In this document: one piece after another, positions 8,534 to 16,591 of the stretch
Layout of the letters: every line of letters begins with the position of its first letter
Numbering within the stretch: the stretch's first letter is position 1
NCBI GenBank assembly: GCA_964500675.1
Contig: CAZCNY010000001.1
Span: forward strand, 682,001-746,000
Reading direction: 5' to 3'
DNA: 64,000 nucleotides
From: CAMLJR01 sp964500675
GTDB lineage: Bacteria > Pseudomonadota > Gammaproteobacteria > Pseudomonadales > CAMLJR01
Translations under genes and position numbers: made by a program
Notes under the pieces: model-generated
Database searches by the model: none
What the model was told of the DNA's origin: nothing
The model's input: the letters and a program-made list of their open reading frames with translations, nothing else

Positions 8534-9562
8534 TCACCTGTTGCCGGTCGCGCTCGGTGTCAATTCATCCCGGTCGAGCAACGCCAACACTTTTTGCGCA
8601 TACTGCGGATCGCTGGCATATCCCGATTTAGCTAACGCATGGATATAGGCGCGCGAATCGCCAGCGCATTGCAGTGCGGTTTGATAGCGCGGATTCTCCG
8701 CAATCAGTCGCGCATAATCCGCAAAACTCTGCTCGGGCGAGTCGTAGACACGAAATCGAGCCCAGTCGCGCACGGCCACGCCATTCTCATATTCAATCGT
8801 CGGCACGGTGACGACCGCGCCGCGCCAGCTGTCGTCGGCTTTGATATTGAAGAAATTGAAACTCGATTTGCCGTTGGCACACTGCAAAACTTTTTGACCC
8901 CAGCCGGTTTCCAGCGCCGATTGCGATAACAGCACGCGGCTATCGACGCCTAATTTTTTGGCGATACGCTGCGCCAGCGGCCGCAACGTTTTTACGAATG
9001 TCGCCGGAACACCATCGAGATTGGCAGCCGCCGCGCTCAGTTGCGCGCTGTCCTCCGCCGTCACCTCGCCATCGCCGCTGAACAATTGATAGATCGCTTC
9101 CCGGACTGGATTGTCGACGGCTGCTGCAGCGGCGTCGCCTTGATTGTCGCTCAGCAACGAGGACAGTATCGACTGGCGCTTGATGTCGGCAACGCTGTGG
9201 TCCGTCGTTGCATTTGGTGCGGCCGCGCCGTCGCCGAAACGGCCTTGCAGTTGGCGAACGATAGCGTCGGCAATTCCAAAGCCCTTACCGCGACTCAAAC
9301 TCAACGACAACTGACTGTCGAACATATCCTGATAAAATTTTTCATCCGAGCTCGACGTGATATCGCCATCGGCAAAGACCGCATTAGCGTCGCGCATGCT
9401 TTTCATCATCATCTGCACCATCATCGATTCGAATTGATGCGCGATATTTTTCAGTGCTGCGCTTTTATCGGTATGCCCCTGCGCCTTCAATTGCTGCAGA
9501 CCCGCCAGATCGGTATAAATATCCGAGGCATCGACATTCGCTAGCGGCGTGGTTTCGATCAC
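8534..9562 (-). CDS. flgJ: Peptidoglycan hydrolase FlgJ
   Basis: FlgJ caps the growing rod and opens the peptidoglycan in the periplasm. Two domains are visible in 342 residues. The N-terminal rod-binding domain spans about 30-105 (ALKNIAHQFESMMVQMMM, with EKFYQDMFDSQLSLSLS). The C-terminal glucosaminidase domain starts near 190, with the catalytic Glu in LLSQSALETGWGQKVL (E218) and the NGKSSFNFFNIKAD segment. This dual-domain form is typical of gammaproteobacteria. It lies 42 bp after flgI. Confidence 0.96.
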   Translation of the reverse strand: MIETTPLANVDASDIYTDLAGLQQLKAQGHTDKSAALKNIAHQFESMMVQMMMKSMRDANAVFADGDITSSSDEKFYQDMFDSQLSLSLSRGKGFGIADAIVRQLQGRFGDGAAAPNATTDHSVADIKRQSILSSLLSDNQGDAAAAAVDNPVREAIYQLFSGDGEVTAEDSAQLSAAAANLDGVPATFVKTLRPLAQRIAKKLGVDSRVLLSQSALETGWGQKVLQCANGKSSFNFFNIKADDSWRGAVVTVPTIEYENGVAVRDWARFRVYDSPEQSFADYARLIAENPRYQTALQCAGDSRAYIHALAKSGYASDPQYAQKVLALLDRDELTPSATGNR

Positions 9563-9604
9563 GATATCGCTCTCAATTACGCGTCGACAAAATACACAAC
9601 ATCG

Positions 9605-10705
9605 CTAAATCACCACCAGCTCGGCGTTGAGAGCGCCCGCTTCCTTAAGCGCTTCGATGATCGCCATCAAATCGCCCGGTGCGGCGCCGACTTGATTCAC
9701 CGCGCGCACGATATCCTCCAGCGTGGTGGCTTTATGCAATTCAAACATGCGATTGTTTTCCTGCTTGACACTTACCGTCGATTGCGGCGCCACCACAGTC
9801 TGTCCGTTAGATAACGCATTCGGCTGACTGACCTTGACGCCCTCGGAAACCGTCACCACCAAACTGCCGTGCGTGACAGCCACTGGACTGACCGTGACGT
9901 GATTGCCAACCACGATAGTTCCCGTGCGCGAATTGATAATGATGCGCGCCGGCGCCTCGCCCGGAGTGACTTGAATATTTTCCAGCGTCGACACGTAAGC
10001 AACGCGCTGATCCGTCGATTGCGGAGCGGTGACATGGACCGACATCGCATCGATCGCCGCCGCGACGCCAGGCCCCATTTTATCGTTGATCGCCTCGGCA
10101 ATTTTCGTCGCCGTCGTGAAGTCGGAGCGCCTTAGGTTAAATGTTAGGCCATTGCTTTCGGCAAAATTGTTCGGCACTTCGCGCTCGACCGAGGCGCCAT
10201 TCGGAATGCGGCCCGCACTCGGAATATTGATTTGCACTTTCGAGCCATCGGCGCCATCGGCACCGAATCCGCCGACGACTAACTCGCCTTGAGCCAGCGC
10301 ATACACCTGCCCGTCTGCGCCTCTCAACGTGGTCATCAACAAGCTGCCGCCGCGCAAACTTTTCGCATTGCCGACCGACGACACCGTGACATCGATCGTC
10401 TGCCCCGTTTTGATGAACGCCGGCAAGGTAGCGTGCACGCTGACCGCCGCTACGTTTTTCAATTGAAAATTGGTACCCGTAGGAATCACGATACCGAATT
10501 GCTTGAGCATATTGCTAAACGATTGCGCGGTGAACGGCGTCTGCGTGGTTTGGTCGCCGGTTCCGCTCAACCCGACCACCAAGCCGTAACCGATCAACGC
10601 ATTCGAGCGCACGCCCGCGAGTTGCGCGAGATCTTTTAAACGCTCGGCATGCGCATCGATGCTCGTAACGAGCAGAGCGACAATCATCAATACACGCGTA
10701 AACAC
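9605..10705 (-). CDS. flgI: Flagellar P-ring protein FlgI
   Basis: FlgI forms the periplasmic P-ring around the rod. The frame extends upstream into flgH, so the start must be internal. A GTG at 10703-10705 gives 366 residues, the normal FlgI size, and a clean Sec signal peptide (FTRVLMIVALLVTSIDAHA) cut before ERLKDLA. An ATG at 10687 is the alternative. The mature N-terminus matches FlgI: RLKDLAQLAGVRSNALIGYG and VGLSGTGDQTTQTPFTAQS. The C-terminus GAPPGDLMAIIEALK-type motif appears as GAAPGDLMAIIEALKEAGAL. The gene starts 16 bp after flgH. Confidence 0.95.
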   Translation of the reverse strand: MFTRVLMIVALLVTSIDAHAERLKDLAQLAGVRSNALIGYGLVVGLSGTGDQTTQTPFTAQSFSNMLKQFGIVIPTGTNFQLKNVAAVSVHATLPAFIKTGQTIDVTVSSVGNAKSLRGGSLLMTTLRGADGQVYALAQGELVVGGFGADGADGSKVQINIPSAGRIPNGASVEREVPNNFAESNGLTFNLRRSDFTTATKIAEAINDKMGPGVAAAIDAMSVHVTAPQSTDQRVAYVSTLENIQVTPGEAPARIIINSRTGTIVVGNHVTVSPVAVTHGSLVVTVSEGVKVSQPNALSNGQTVVAPQSTVSVKQENNRMFELHKATTLEDIVRAVNQVGAAPGDLMAIIEALKEAGALNAELVVI

Positions 10706-10721
10706 AATGCATAACCCCGCT

Positions 10722-11423
10722 TTAGAATGGCCACCACTGCGAACTGAAGAAACGCGACAGCCAACCCTGCTTATTCGATTCGGCAAGTTCACCGCTGCCG
10801 CTGTAAGCGATGCGCACATCGGCAACCTTGGTCGAAGAGATACTGTTATCGGGCAGCACATCTTCGGGGCGCACATAGCCGCGAATGCGAATGAATTCTT
10901 CGCCGCGGTTCAGCGTCATCCATTTCTCGCCGCGCACCTCAAGCAATCCGTTAGGAAGAACATCGGAAACCATGACAGTAATCGTGCCGGTCAATTTATT
11001 GCTTTGATCCGCGCTGGCGGCACCGCCGAAAGTGCGCTGCGGATTGACTTCGGTAGCCATATTGACGTTGCCGATTTTCGGCTGCGCACCCAGCACAACG
11101 CCGGCATCGATGCTGACCTTGTCGTCTTTTTGAATCGCAGTATCGGCTTTTTTACTCGACGTCGTGCTCTCCGCCAAAATAATCGTAATGACATCGCCGA
11201 TGCGATGCGCGCGCTTGTCTTCAAACAGAGATAAACCAGCGCCGTTTTGATAAAGGCCACCAGGGCTCGGCGGCCGCGCCAGCATCGACGGCGCGGATAC
11301 GGGTGCATACGCCGGGTCGCCCGGTTTTGCGTCGGGGCCGACAGTGCACGCCGCGAGCGCCGCCACCAGCAGCATCGCCGCACCCGGTCGCACCGATTTA
11401 TTCAGCACTGTCATCGTGTTCAT
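10722..11423 (-). CDS. flgH: Flagellar L-ring lipoprotein FlgH
   Basis: FlgH forms the outer-membrane L-ring. The 233-residue product has a lipoprotein signal with lipobox LAAC (Cys26) preceded by AAMLLVAA. It then shows the family motifs: GLYQNGAGLSLFEDKRAHRIGD, then VITIILAESTTSSKKADT, and the C-terminal VLPDNSISSTKVADVRIAYSG. It is 3 bp after flgG, within the flgFGHIJKL run. Confidence 0.96.
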   Translation of the reverse strand: MNTMTVLNKSVRPGAAMLLVAALAACTVGPDAKPGDPAYAPVSAPSMLARPPSPGGLYQNGAGLSLFEDKRAHRIGDVITIILAESTTSSKKADTAIQKDDKVSIDAGVVLGAQPKIGNVNMATEVNPQRTFGGAASADQSNKLTGTITVMVSDVLPNGLLEVRGEKWMTLNRGEEFIRIRGYVRPEDVLPDNSISSTKVADVRIAYSGSGELAESNKQGWLSRFFSSQWWPF

Positions 11424-11426
11424 TCG

Positions 11427-12212
11427 TTACAGGTTCTGCGTAATGAATTGCAGCATTTGATCGGAGGTGGCGATCACCTTCGAATTCATTTCGTACGTGC
11501 GCTGTGTCGTGATCATGTTGACCATTTCTTCAACGACGTCGACGTTCGAACTTTCCAGCGAATTTTGATCGACATTGCCGAAACCGCTGTTGGCGGGCTG
11601 CCCCTGTTGCGGCGAACCGCTCGCTGCCGTTTCCAAAAATAAATTCGAGCCGATCGCCTGCAGACCGGTTGGATTGATAAAGTCGGCCAATTGAATTTGA
11701 CCGACTTGTTGCGGCGCTGCTGACCCGCTGACCTGCACGGAGACGATGCCATCCTTACTGATCGTTACGCTTTGCGCGTTCTGCGGGATGGTGATCGAAG
11801 GTTGCAATTGCAAACCGCCCGAGGTGACGATCTGACCGTCGGAATTCAATTGGAATTCGCCGTTGCGCGTATAGGAGGTGCTGCCGTCGGGCATGAGAAT
11901 TTGAAAGAAGCCTTTACCATCGATCGCCATGTCGAGCGGTTTGCTGGTGACCTGGATATTGCCTTCGGTAAATTGCTTGGTGGTACCGACCACGCGCACA
12001 CCGGTGCCGAGCTGTAAGCCCGATGGCACCTGCGAACTTTGCGACGATTGCGCGCCGGGTTGCGCACGCACCTGATACAGCAAATCTTCAAATTGCGCAT
12101 CGTCGCGTTTGTAGCCGACGGTGGACGCATTCGCAAGATTATTCGCTATCGTGGTCAGGCGCGTGTTCTGCGCACTCAAACCGGTTTTGCTGACCCACAG
12201 AGCTTGCATCAT
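11427..12212 (-). CDS. flgG: Flagellar distal rod protein FlgG
   Basis: FlgG builds the distal rod through peptidoglycan and outer membrane. The 261-residue length is the family standard. Motifs include ALWVSKTGLSAQNTRL with NNLANASTVGYKRDDAQFED at the N-terminus, MAIDGKGFFQILMPDGS in the middle, and the C-terminal SNVDVVEEMVNMITTQRTYE. Two consecutive ATGs begin the gene; AGAGGAA precedes the first. Between flgF and flgG lies a tandem-repeat array instead of the usual few bases. Confidence 0.96.
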   Translation of the reverse strand: MMQALWVSKTGLSAQNTRLTTIANNLANASTVGYKRDDAQFEDLLYQVRAQPGAQSSQSSQVPSGLQLGTGVRVVGTTKQFTEGNIQVTSKPLDMAIDGKGFFQILMPDGSTSYTRNGEFQLNSDGQIVTSGGLQLQPSITIPQNAQSVTISKDGIVSVQVSGSAAPQQVGQIQLADFINPTGLQAIGSNLFLETAASGSPQQGQPANSGFGNVDQNSLESSNVDVVEEMVNMITTQRTYEMNSKVIATSDQMLQFITQNL

Positions 12213-12246
12213 GATTCAAATTCCTCTGACGACATCTGTAATTCTG

Positions 12247-12354
12247 TTTATAAAACCTGCAAAATTTTTTATCGAACCTGTGACGAATCGGTTTATGAAA
12301 CCTGTAATTTCGTTTATGAAACCTGCAATTTCATTTATGAAACCTGTAACAATT
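12247..12354. repeat. 21-bp tandem repeat, about five copies, anchored on the flgF stop codon
   Basis: Copies start at 12247, 12268, 12292, 12313 and 12334 on the plus strand (period 21, once 24). On the coding strand each unit reads like TT(A/G)CAGGTTTCATAA plus a six-base spacer. The copy at 12334-12354 is the actual 3' end of flgF (codons for LQVS and TAA). The others fill the flgF-flgG gap and decay with distance. They look like expansions of the gene's terminus. Confidence 0.9.
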
Positions 12355-13081
12355 TGGTCGCCGCGGCGCTATCGTCTTCGGTAGTGCGCATCATTTTCAT
12401 GTGCATATCGAATTGCCGCGCCAGTGCCATGACGCTGGTGAACTCATCGACAACATTCACATTCGAACCTTCGACAAAACCGCTGCGCACGCGCACGTTA
12501 TCGTCGGTCTTTAACGCGGCCATACCGGGTTTCAAATACATCAAGCCGTCTTCACCCTTCTGCAATTGCGCGTTATCGGGATTGACCAATTTGATGCGGC
12601 CAAGCTGACTCAAGGCATTCGGCGCCTGCCCCTGCTCGCGAATCGAGATCGTGCCGTCAAAACCGATTTGCACTTTTTCCAGCGGCGGCAATGTGATCGG
12701 ACCGGTGTCGCCGAGCACAGCGTGACCATCGGCAGTCAGCAATTGTCCAAGCGCGTTCACCTGCAAAGAACCGGCACGCGTGTACGCCTCTTTGCCGTCG
12801 GCGCCGCGCACGGCGATCCAGCCGGGACCATCGAGCGCGACATCGAGATCGTTGCCGGTTTGATTCAACGAGCCATAAGCGAAATCGGTTCCGGGATTTT
12901 CGGTGAGTGCATACGCGCGACTTTCAAAACCAGCGCCGCCGTACACGCCCATCGCGCGCGCCTGTTCAAAATCCGCGCGAAAGCCGGTGGTATTGGCGTT
13001 GGCCATATTGTTTGCGTGTATGGATTGCGCAAGCGCGATATGTTTGCCGCCCGTCATCGCGATGTATAACGCTTTGTCCAT
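12335..13081 (-). CDS. flgF: Flagellar proximal rod protein FlgF
   Basis: FlgF is a proximal rod subunit. The ATG at 13079-13081 was chosen: AGGAG lies 7 nt upstream and the product begins MDKALYIAMTGG, as FlgF proteins do, giving 248 residues. The longer upstream frame would run over the sigma-54 promoter. Rod motifs: NNMANANTTGFRADFEQARA, VALDGPGWIAVRGADG, and C-terminal GSNVNVVDEFTSVMALARQF. It is the first gene of the second class II rod/hook operon, preceded by the flgE terminator and its own sigma-54 promoter. Its last codons are duplicated in the adjacent repeat. Confidence 0.96.
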   Translation of the reverse strand: MDKALYIAMTGGKHIALAQSIHANNMANANTTGFRADFEQARAMGVYGGAGFESRAYALTENPGTDFAYGSLNQTGNDLDVALDGPGWIAVRGADGKEAYTRAGSLQVNALGQLLTADGHAVLGDTGPITLPPLEKVQIGFDGTISIREQGQAPNALSQLGRIKLVNPDNAQLQKGEDGLMYLKPGMAALKTDDNVRVRSGFVEGSNVNVVDEFTSVMALARQFDMHMKMMRTTEDDSAAATKLLQVS

Positions 13082-13144
13082 TGCAACTCCTCTACGCGCG
13101 GTGAGTGAAAGGCGCGTCAAAAAAATTTCTCGCACAAGTGGCTG

Positions 13145-13161
13145 AGCAATATCGGTGCCAA
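13145..13161 (-). promoter_or_regulatory. Sigma-54 promoter of flgFGHIJKL
   Basis: On the minus strand TTGGCAC (13155-13161), four bases, then TTGCT (13145-13149): invariant GG and GC at the canonical 10-nt spacing. It lies between the flgE terminator and flgF, about 64 bp before the start. Confidence 0.88.
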
Positions 13162-13200
13162 GCAAATTCGAGAAATTAGTGTGCTGATTTATAAGGGAAA

Positions 13201-13231
13201 TATAAAAACAAAGGCCGCCATTGCGGCGGCC
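13201..13231 (-). terminator. Rho-independent terminator after flgE
   Basis: On the minus strand GGCCGCC-GCAAT-GGCGGCC is followed by TTTGTTTTT. The seven-base-pair GC stem closes the flgBCDE transcript before the flgF promoter. Confidence 0.88.
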
Positions 13232-13292
13232 GGAGGAAATTTTCTGCCGAGCGGCGGCAAGTTGCCGCCGTGCATTTTTCAGCGCGCAATTA

Positions 13293-14555
13293 TCAGCGCA
13301 AATTGATGATGGTTTGCGTCACCGCATTATCGGTTTCGATCGTTTTCGCATTCGCTTGATAATTGCGTTGCGCGAGAATCAGATTAACGAGTTCACTCGA
13401 AATATCGACGTTCGAATCCTCCAGCGCACCGGCTTGAATCGAACCGCGCGAGCCGGTTTCCGGCTCGCCGATAACGGGCTGCCCCGAATCGAATGACTCC
13501 GCCCAATCTGTATTACCGATCGGCGATAAGCCTTGTGGGTTGGCGAAATTTGCCAATGCGATGCGGCCCAGTGTCAATGCCTGACCGTTGGAATAACGCG
13601 CGAACACCGTACCGGTGGCATCGATATTGATTCCTGAAAGCCGGCCAGGTGCATAGCCATCCTGGTCCAATGCGTTAATCGTCGAGGCTGTACCGAATTG
13701 CGTCGAGCCACTGAAGTTGATGCCAAAACCGAGCGCCGACGCATTACCCACCGCGGGCCAGTTGTCATTTAAGGTGGGCACTGTGCTAGCGACAGGAGGA
13801 ACTGCGTTGTTAACAACACCGGTTAAAGCGCCACTGGTATTAAACGTTACTTGCCCGAGCGCGTGCGGCGCACCGCTGCTATCCAAATCGGTATAGAGAT
13901 CCCACGCGGTGCCGCCACCCGCCGGAGGCGTTGCATTTTTCACGTAGTACGAAGTCAGCACATGCGGCACTCCCAGGCTGTCGTACACCGTCGCCGCGGT
14001 AGACCAGTTATAGCTAGAGGGGTCAGTTGTGTTGAACGGCGTCGTGGTAGGTACCGTCGAACTGGCGTCCAAATTAAACCGCAGGTTGACCTGCGTCGTG
14101 GCGCTCGGGTTGATATCCGATGTCTGAATTTTCAAATCAGCAGTAGCACCACTCTGCACGACACCAGCAGCATTGGCGGTAAAACCCTGCAAGCGCGAGC
14201 CGTTCGTCGAAACAATATAGCCCTGGTTGTCCAAACTGAAATTGCCGGCGCGCGTGTACGACGGCGAACCCTGATTATTCAGAATGAAGAAACCGTTGCC
14301 GTTGATCGCCAAATCGAGACTGTTGTTGGTGATGTTGATGTTGCCCTGCGCAAATTGCTGCGCGATTTCAGTCACCAGTACACCGCTACCCGGTGTGCGC
14401 GCACCGGTACCCAAAATCGAATTCGCATAGACATCGCCAAATTCAGCACGCGACTGTTTAAAACCGGTGGTGCTGGCATTGGCGATGTTATTACCAGTAA
14501 CAGATAAATCTTGATCCGCTGCCCTAAGGCCGCTCAGTGCGGTATTGAATGACAT
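13293..14555 (-). CDS. flgE: Flagellar hook protein FlgE
   Basis: FlgE polymerises into the flexible hook on the cell surface. The 420-residue product has the N-terminal signature (SFNTALSGLRAADQDL then NNIANASTTGFKQSRAEF), the LAINGNGFFILNNQG segment, and the C-terminal DSNVDISSELVNLILAQRNY with IINLR at the end. It follows flgD by 53 bp and is last in flgBCDE, as the terminator shows. Confidence 0.96.
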   Translation of the reverse strand: MSFNTALSGLRAADQDLSVTGNNIANASTTGFKQSRAEFGDVYANSILGTGARTPGSGVLVTEIAQQFAQGNINITNNSLDLAINGNGFFILNNQGSPSYTRAGNFSLDNQGYIVSTNGSRLQGFTANAAGVVQSGATADLKIQTSDINPSATTQVNLRFNLDASSTVPTTTPFNTTDPSSYNWSTAATVYDSLGVPHVLTSYYVKNATPPAGGGTAWDLYTDLDSSGAPHALGQVTFNTSGALTGVVNNAVPPVASTVPTLNDNWPAVGNASALGFGINFSGSTQFGTASTINALDQDGYAPGRLSGINIDATGTVFARYSNGQALTLGRIALANFANPQGLSPIGNTDWAESFDSGQPVIGEPETGSRGSIQAGALEDSNVDISSELVNLILAQRNYQANAKTIETDNAVTQTIINLR

Positions 14556-14608
14556 AGCTACGCTCCACTATTCGCCTAAATTACCTAACACATTTACGAT
14601 GTTGAAAA

Positions 14609-15340
14609 TCACAAAATATCTTTCACATCCGACAGCGCCACTTGCCCGACACCGTTGACATTCAATGTCACGGCTTGATTGGAGCCCATCGTAACGCTGT
14701 TGACGTTGGCGCCGATATAGGTCGTGACAGGCGTCGCTGTCCCGCTATCATTCGCCGTCACCACGAATTTATAAGATCCCGTTGGAAGCGATGAACCATC
14801 GCTCGCGGTGCCGTCCCAGGCAAACGGCAGATCGCCAGCGCTTTGCGAACCGAAGTCCTTCTGCAACACCAATTTGTTGCTGCCATCGTAAACTTGCAAC
14901 TGCAAATCCGCCGTGCTGTTAGGCAGCGACATAGTTCCTTGAACCACACCGCCCTGTGTCAAATAACCCGTATCGGTTTTCACTTCCACGGTGCGACCAA
15001 CCAACGCCGACGCCTGTAATGCCTGACTCGATTGAAAACCGCTGGCGAGCGACGTCATCGTCGTATTCAAATTCTGAATACCCTGCAGCGAACTGAATTG
15101 GGCCAGTTGCGCAACGAATGCGGTATTGTCCTGCGGGTTGAGCGGACTCTGATTTTTCAATTGCGTGATCAATAGTTTCAGAAAATCGGCTTCACCCAAA
15201 CCACTCGCTCCGGATGTTGTGCCGGTGGTGCTGGAGCTGGAGCTGGAGCTAGTGCTTGCGGTACTCGTTGTTTTGCTATTATTAAGCGCCGCAATAATTT
15301 GCGAGGCACTCGTGCTGGACGAATCGGTCACGGTAGTCAT
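14609..15340 (-). CDS. flgD: Hook assembly scaffold FlgD
   Basis: FlgD caps the growing hook and is discarded afterwards. In 243 residues there is a Ser/Thr low-complexity N-terminus encoded by short GGAGCT repeats (residues 20-45). The conserved GEADFLKLLITQLKNQSPLN and DNTAFVAQLAQFSSLQGIQN motifs follow, then FlgD Ig-like and tudor-like regions (LPFAWDGTASDGSSLPTGSY). It lies 74 bp after flgC, and the ribosome-binding region is duplicated (see repeat at 15347). Confidence 0.95.
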   Translation of the reverse strand: MTTVTDSSSTSASQIIAALNNSKTTSTASTSSSSSSSTTGTTSGASGLGEADFLKLLITQLKNQSPLNPQDNTAFVAQLAQFSSLQGIQNLNTTMTSLASGFQSSQALQASALVGRTVEVKTDTGYLTQGGVVQGTMSLPNSTADLQLQVYDGSNKLVLQKDFGSQSAGDLPFAWDGTASDGSSLPTGSYKFVVTANDSGTATPVTTYIGANVNSVTMGSNQAVTLNVNGVGQVALSDVKDIL

Positions 15341-15346
15341 TGCAGC

Positions 15347-15376
15347 TTGTCTCTCACGTTAAATTTGTCTCTCACG
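15347..15376. repeat. 18-bp tandem duplication over the flgD ribosome-binding site
   Basis: TTGTCTCTCACG occurs at 15347-15358 and again at 15365-15376 (period 18). On the coding strand each copy carries the purine-rich GAGAGA, so the flgD leader holds two Shine-Dalgarno-like stretches, the nearer one about 10 nt from the ATG. Confidence 0.75.
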
Positions 15377-15414
15377 CTCTTTTCGCTAACTGTCAATTAA
15401 TTCTCAGCCGTCGA

Positions 15415-15876
15415 TTACTGCCCCATCGACAATAATTTTTGCGCCATCGTCTTCGCCGATTGCAGCATTTCCACATTGATTTGAAACGAGCGCGATGCCG
15501 AAATCATGTCCGCCATTTCTTCCACCACATTGACATTCGGATACAACACGTAACCATCTTTATCCGCGAGCGGATGTCCAGGCTCATAACGTTTTTCCAA
15601 CGGCGCCTGACTTTCGGCGATGCCAACCACCTGCACGCCGGCACCGCCCTGCCCATCATCATTGATATCCCAACCGTCGGCCTGCCCCATTCCGTTAGAT
15701 TGTTGAAGCGCACTCTCCTGCACCGCCGCAAAAATGGGATGGCGCGCGCGATACACCTGATTCACGCTGCTCGCCGCCGATTGCGCGTTGGCCAAGTTAC
15801 TGGCAATCGTGTTGAGCCGAATGCTTTGCGCATCCATCGCGCGTCCGGAAATATCGAATAAATTGGCGTATGACAT
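15415..15876 (-). CDS. flgC: Flagellar proximal rod protein FlgC
   Basis: FlgC is a proximal rod subunit. The 153-residue product shows LFDISGRAMDAQSIRLNTIA with SNLANAQSAASS at the N-terminus and YPNVNVVEEMADMISASRSF near the C-terminus. It is slightly longer than the usual 135-147 residues, with the extra in the central loop (GMGQADGWDINDDGQ). It follows flgB by 65 bp. Confidence 0.96.
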   Translation of the reverse strand: MSYANLFDISGRAMDAQSIRLNTIASNLANAQSAASSVNQVYRARHPIFAAVQESALQQSNGMGQADGWDINDDGQGGAGVQVVGIAESQAPLEKRYEPGHPLADKDGYVLYPNVNVVEEMADMISASRSFQINVEMLQSAKTMAQKLLSMGQ

Positions 15877-15911
15877 GACGGTTACCTAACGCTGCTTTTA
15901 CCCAATGTATT

Positions 15912-15956
15912 TTATTGACATACGTACTATTGACCTACGTGTTATTGACCGCTGAT
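15912..15956. repeat. 15-bp tandem repeat, three copies, spanning the flgB stop codon
   Basis: Units at 15912-15926, 15927-15941 and 15942-15956. On the coding strand each starts with (G/T)GTCAATA(A/G); in the first, GGT CAA TAA are the last two codons and stop of flgB. Two degenerate copies follow in the flgB-flgC gap. Confidence 0.8.
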
Positions 15957-16376
15957 CGCAGTTTGCAATCCTTTAAATTTTGAATTGAGAAAATACAGAC
16001 TCGCTTCAAAATCCATCGAGTTTTTCGCGAAGCGCGCCATTTCCTGATGCTCTTCCACGGTGTTGCCGTCGATCGATGGCTGGCTCGGTTCGATGTAGAG
16101 CAAATCACTATCGCCGTTATCAAACGCAAAGCTGAGGTGACGCGCATCGGTGCGCACGGGTTTCGATGCTTCGAGCTCTATGGTGCTGGCACTGGAAACA
16201 TTGCCCTGCGATTGCTGTTTGGCCTGTTCGAGCAGACTGGAGAAGTCGACATCGCGCGCTTTGAAATTCGGCGTGTCGGCATTGGCCAAGTTGTTGCCGA
16301 GCACTTCCGCGCGATGCGCACGCAGATACAACGCCTGCTCGTGAATGCCTAACGCGTTTTGGAAACTGATCGCCAT
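15942..16376 (-). CDS. flgB: Flagellar proximal rod protein FlgB
   Basis: FlgB is the first rod subunit above the MS-ring. The 144-residue product has ALGIHEQALYLRAHRAEVLG with NNLANADTPNFKARDVDFSS, and ends with the FlgB-type helix (ENSMDFEASL-like KNSMDFEASLYFLNSKFKGL). GGAG lies upstream of the ATG. It is the first gene of flgBCDE, behind a sigma-54 promoter. Confidence 0.96.
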   Translation of the reverse strand: MAISFQNALGIHEQALYLRAHRAEVLGNNLANADTPNFKARDVDFSSLLEQAKQQSQGNVSSASTIELEASKPVRTDARHLSFAFDNGDSDLLYIEPSQPSIDGNTVEEHQEMARFAKNSMDFEASLYFLNSKFKGLQTAISGQ

Positions 16377-16437
16377 AGCGCTGCTCCGGAATCGATCTGC
16401 GGCTAGATTTGCCGCAAGCCTCTGTCAAACCAGAAAA

Positions 16438-16454
16438 AGCAATGGCTGTACCAG
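16438..16454 (-). promoter_or_regulatory. Sigma-54 promoter of flgBCDE
   Basis: On the minus strand CTGGTAC-N5-TTGCT with GG (16452-16453) and GC (16439-16440) 10 nt apart. It lies 62 bp upstream of the flgB start in a 215-bp gap that contains no other gene. Confidence 0.8.
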
Positions 16455-16591
16455 ATTTATAGGTGACTGTTTATCAAGGGGTTTGAAGAGAATGAAAGGA
16501 AGGAGCGGCAGCGTCCGCGGCAAGCCATTGCCGCTTCAATACGAGTGCGGCAACGCCACCATGCAAAAGCAGCAATGCTCAAAAACGCACA

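Noticed and set aside
12247..12354. Repeat array between flgF and flgG as a CRISPR array
   Set aside because: Units are contiguous with no unique spacers, contain flgF codons, and no cas genes are present.
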